A program made the translations under genes and the position numbers. A DNA stretch of 43,453 bases from a virus: the IMG/VR virus record IMGVR_UViG_3300005356_000009, positions 1 through 43,453 of that record, one strand, 5' to 3'. Below, piece after piece: positions 42,050-43,453 of the stretch (position 1 is its first letter; each line of letters opens with the position of its first letter). Below the pieces are notes generated by a model, which did not search any database, was not told the origin of the DNA, and saw nothing but the letters and a program-made list of their open reading frames with translations.

Positions 42050-42571
42050 ATGCCATCGTCAACCGACCTCACCGTCGCCGCCCTCACCGGCTGGGACTCG
42101 TTCGAGGACCTGCTCAACACCAAGGGCGACTACCGCCCGACCATCCGCCCCCAGGCGAACGACCGCCGCTACGAGATCCTCGCCGATGCCTACGACCTCG
42201 CCCAGCGCGAGCGGGGTGATGAGCGCCGGGCCTACCGTGGCGGCGGCGCTGCGCGCCTCTTCGAGCAGGTCCTCGTGGTCCGCCTCCAGGGCGTGCCGAA
42301 GGGCAGCGGCCAGTACTCCGAGTGGCTGAAGGTGATCCACGCGATCAACGCCCGCTGCCGCAGCATGGGCCGCGATCTGGCCTTCAGCACACCGGTCGCC
42401 TGCTACGAGCAGTCCAACCGACGCTGGTTCGAGGAGTACCCCGAGTTTCGGGTGGTCCTCAACACGGACCCGTTCAACCCGGACGAGTCCGTCCGCATCG
42501 TCGCCTTCACGGACCGCGCGAGCCAGTGGCTCACCGACGCGGTCCTCGAAGTCACCGGCCACGCCATCTAG
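42050..42571 (+). CDS. hypothetical protein
   Basis: ATG 42050 follows AGGAGCATGCCTGACC. The 173-residue product is mixed, with a helical centre (RRYEILADAYDLAQRERGDERRAYRGG) and a C-terminal alpha/beta part (FRVVLNTDPFNPDESVRIVAFTDRASQWLTDAV). No known domain is recognised. Its stop lies in the outer stem of the next RNA element. Confidence 0.65.
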   Translation: MPSSTDLTVAALTGWDSFEDLLNTKGDYRPTIRPQANDRRYEILADAYDLAQRERGDERRAYRGGGAARLFEQVLVVRLQGVPKGSGQYSEWLKVIHAINARCRSMGRDLAFSTPVACYEQSNRRWFEEYPEFRVVLNTDPFNPDESVRIVAFTDRASQWLTDAVLEVTGHAI

Positions 42572-42618
42572 CTTGGACATCCGGCCCCGAGTGTCGCGGG
42601 GCCGGACGCCTGCGCTAG
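42568..42618 (+). ncRNA. structured intergenic RNA element, family B copy 2
   Basis: Outer stem CTAGC (42568-42572)/GCTAG (42614-42618). Inner perfect 10-bp stem TCCGGCCCCG/CGGGGCCGGA (42580-42589/42597-42606) with loop AGTGTCG. Internal-loop bases GACAT and GGACGCC match copy 1, while the inner stem sequence is entirely different. Confidence 0.6.
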
Positions 42619-42650
42619 CAGGACACATCAACCCGGAGGCCCATCCTGAC

Positions 42651-42941
42651 ATGGACGCCATCGAGACCATCTATCTGCCCGCGACCAACACGCGCGGCAG
42701 CCGCGTCAAGGCCAAGCGTGTTGACGCTCCCTCGAAGCCAGCCAACTCGATCACCGTCGAGTACGACCACGCGCTGAACTCGTGGGACAACCACCGCGCC
42801 GCCGCCGAGGCACTCATCGGCAAGTCCGGCTGGACCGGCATCACCTTCGTCGGGGGCTGGACCGGCCAGGGCACGATCTGGGTCGCCGACACCGGGCGCC
42901 CCCAGTACACCATCCGGGTGATCGAGGGGGTTGCGTCGTGA
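42651..42941 (+). CDS. conserved-type phage hypothetical protein
   Basis: ATG 42651 follows CCGGAGGCCCATCCTGAC. The 96-residue product contains YLPATNTRGSRVKAKR, then ITVEYDHALNSWDNHRAAAEALIGKSGW and a Gly/Trp-rich end. This pattern (T-N-x-R-G-x-R-x-K-A, then an N-H-R-A-A-A helix) I recall from small proteins of many phages; its function is unknown. Confidence 0.7.
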   Translation: MDAIETIYLPATNTRGSRVKAKRVDAPSKPANSITVEYDHALNSWDNHRAAAEALIGKSGWTGITFVGGWTGQGTIWVADTGRPQYTIRVIEGVAS

Positions 42942-43339
42942 CCCACCTCGACATCTCGGACGCGGTCCGCGCGCAGGTCATCGCTGAATTCCTGACATCG
43001 CAGACGATCTACTCGGAGAACCCGAACGTCTTCTACGAGCCGTTCGTCATCGACGGCCGCGTCGGGTACCGCTGCCAGACCTACAACGCCGGCGACACCC
43101 GCGAGACGTACCTCTACCTCAACCCGTCCACGGATGACAGCGACGGCATGCCCAACGTGTTCGTCTACGAGGGCGAGGAGAACGACCCGGCCGACGATCG
43201 GCCCGTCACCTACATCGCCCTGGAGGACCTCTCCGACGGGCCGCTCCAGACGTGCGGCCACAACCTCAACCAGCTAAGCAACGACGGCGATTGCCACGGC
43301 TGCGAATTCGGCGAGGAGCCACACCGCCGCTATGCCTGA
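42938..43339 (+). CDS. acidic hypothetical protein with C-terminal Cys cluster
   Basis: GTG 42938 overlaps the previous stop (GTGA), and the product is 133 residues. The sequence is acidic (DDSDGMPNVFVYEGEENDPADDRP). Near the end it has TCGH and CHGC, a possible zinc site. It overlaps the next gene by 8 bp. No family is recognised. Confidence 0.6.
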   Translation: MTHLDISDAVRAQVIAEFLTSQTIYSENPNVFYEPFVIDGRVGYRCQTYNAGDTRETYLYLNPSTDDSDGMPNVFVYEGEENDPADDRPVTYIALEDLSDGPLQTCGHNLNQLSNDGDCHGCEFGEEPHRRYA

Positions 43340-43453
43340 GCACCTCGCCCGCTGTGTGTGCGGCCACTCGGCCGCGCAGCACCATTCCCGCCCGACCACC
43401 CGCTGCCGCGCCTGTGTCCAGTGCGCGGCGTTCACGCCTACAATTGATCCAAA
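43332..43453 (+). CDS. Cys-rich protein N-terminus, cut by window end
   Basis: ATG 43332 opens a frame to the last base (40 residues and two bases). It carries CVCG, CRAC and a further Cys with His (HSAAQHH), a zinc-ribbon pattern. Joining the last two bases to base 1 completes a codon and continues exactly in the frame of the C2H2 gene at 2-301, giving 140 residues. This supports a circular or circularly permuted genome. Confidence 0.65.
   Translation, partial: MPEHLARCVCGHSAAQHHSRPTTRCRACVQCAAFTPTIDP

Noticed and set aside
1-43453. Prophage flanked by attL/attR with host genes
   Set aside because: No host gene or matching att repeat is visible at the ends, and the ends join in frame within one phage-type gene.

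Overview
The window reads as a complete, or nearly complete, genome of a temperate tailed phage of about 43.5 kb from a high-GC host. The genes are densely packed, with 4-bp ATGA/GTGA/TGATG stop-start overlaps and many GTG/TTG starts. It encodes a tyrosine integrase, a CI-like repressor, terminase, portal, HK97-type capsid protein, tail fibres and a lysis cassette. The last bases join the first bases in frame inside one zinc-finger gene (43332..end plus 1..301), so the window is probably a circularly permuted or circularised genome cut at an arbitrary point. The host cannot be named. A GAAC-N4-GTTC (Gram-positive-type LexA) motif and an LGFP wall-binding protein suggest an actinobacterial or other high-GC lineage such as Chloroflexota. 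No tape-measure or major-tail gene is recognisable, and a 2589-residue multidomain ejection/polyvalent protein is present, so I infer podovirus morphology.

Layout. (1) 40199 -> window end -> 1053, plus strand: an operon of small unknown and zinc-binding proteins, two membrane proteins and an XRE-type HTH. A candidate promoter lies at 39582-39610. Repeated structured RNA elements and a near-constant leader precede its uncoupled genes. (2) 6293 -> 920, minus strand: the early replication/recombination operon, with an excisionase-like HTH, small unknowns, a secreted lytic-transglycosylase-like enzyme, a RecT-like annealing protein, a VRR-NUC nuclease, a RepA-like RecA-fold ATPase and a PD-(D/E)XK-like protein. 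It converges on and overlaps region 1. (3) 6407-8595: immunity and integration, with repressor (minus), a small HTH protein and integrase (plus). The plus-strand operon continues with small Zn/membrane/coiled-coil proteins to a strong terminator at 10654-10719. (4) 10720-10990: a control region with five 12-bp-phased GGGGTACA-type repeats plus one inverted copy, the best attP/arm-site candidate. (5) 39477 -> 10991, minus strand: one long late operon. Its order is terminase small subunit, terminase large subunit, portal, small proteins, a Gln-rich virion protein, the giant polyvalent protein, a coiled-coil virion protein, scaffold, major capsid, connector-type proteins, a collagen-like fibre with a C-terminal S74 chaperone, tail proteins, fibres, an LGFP wall-binding protein, a C39-like lysin and a holin. 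(6) 39478-40198: a 0.7-kb region between the divergent late and right-hand operons with no convincing gene.

How it works together. The repressor and a possible LexA-type site would control the early operon. Integrase and the excisionase-like HTH would act on the repeat-flanked attP candidate. RepA, RecT and the nucleases would replicate and recombine the genome for packaging, after which the late operon builds and releases virions. The most novel signals are two families of covarying RNA elements in the right-hand operon, the 12-bp iterons repeated at both ends of the late operon, and an 86-codon gene-like frame embedded inside the giant virion-protein gene.
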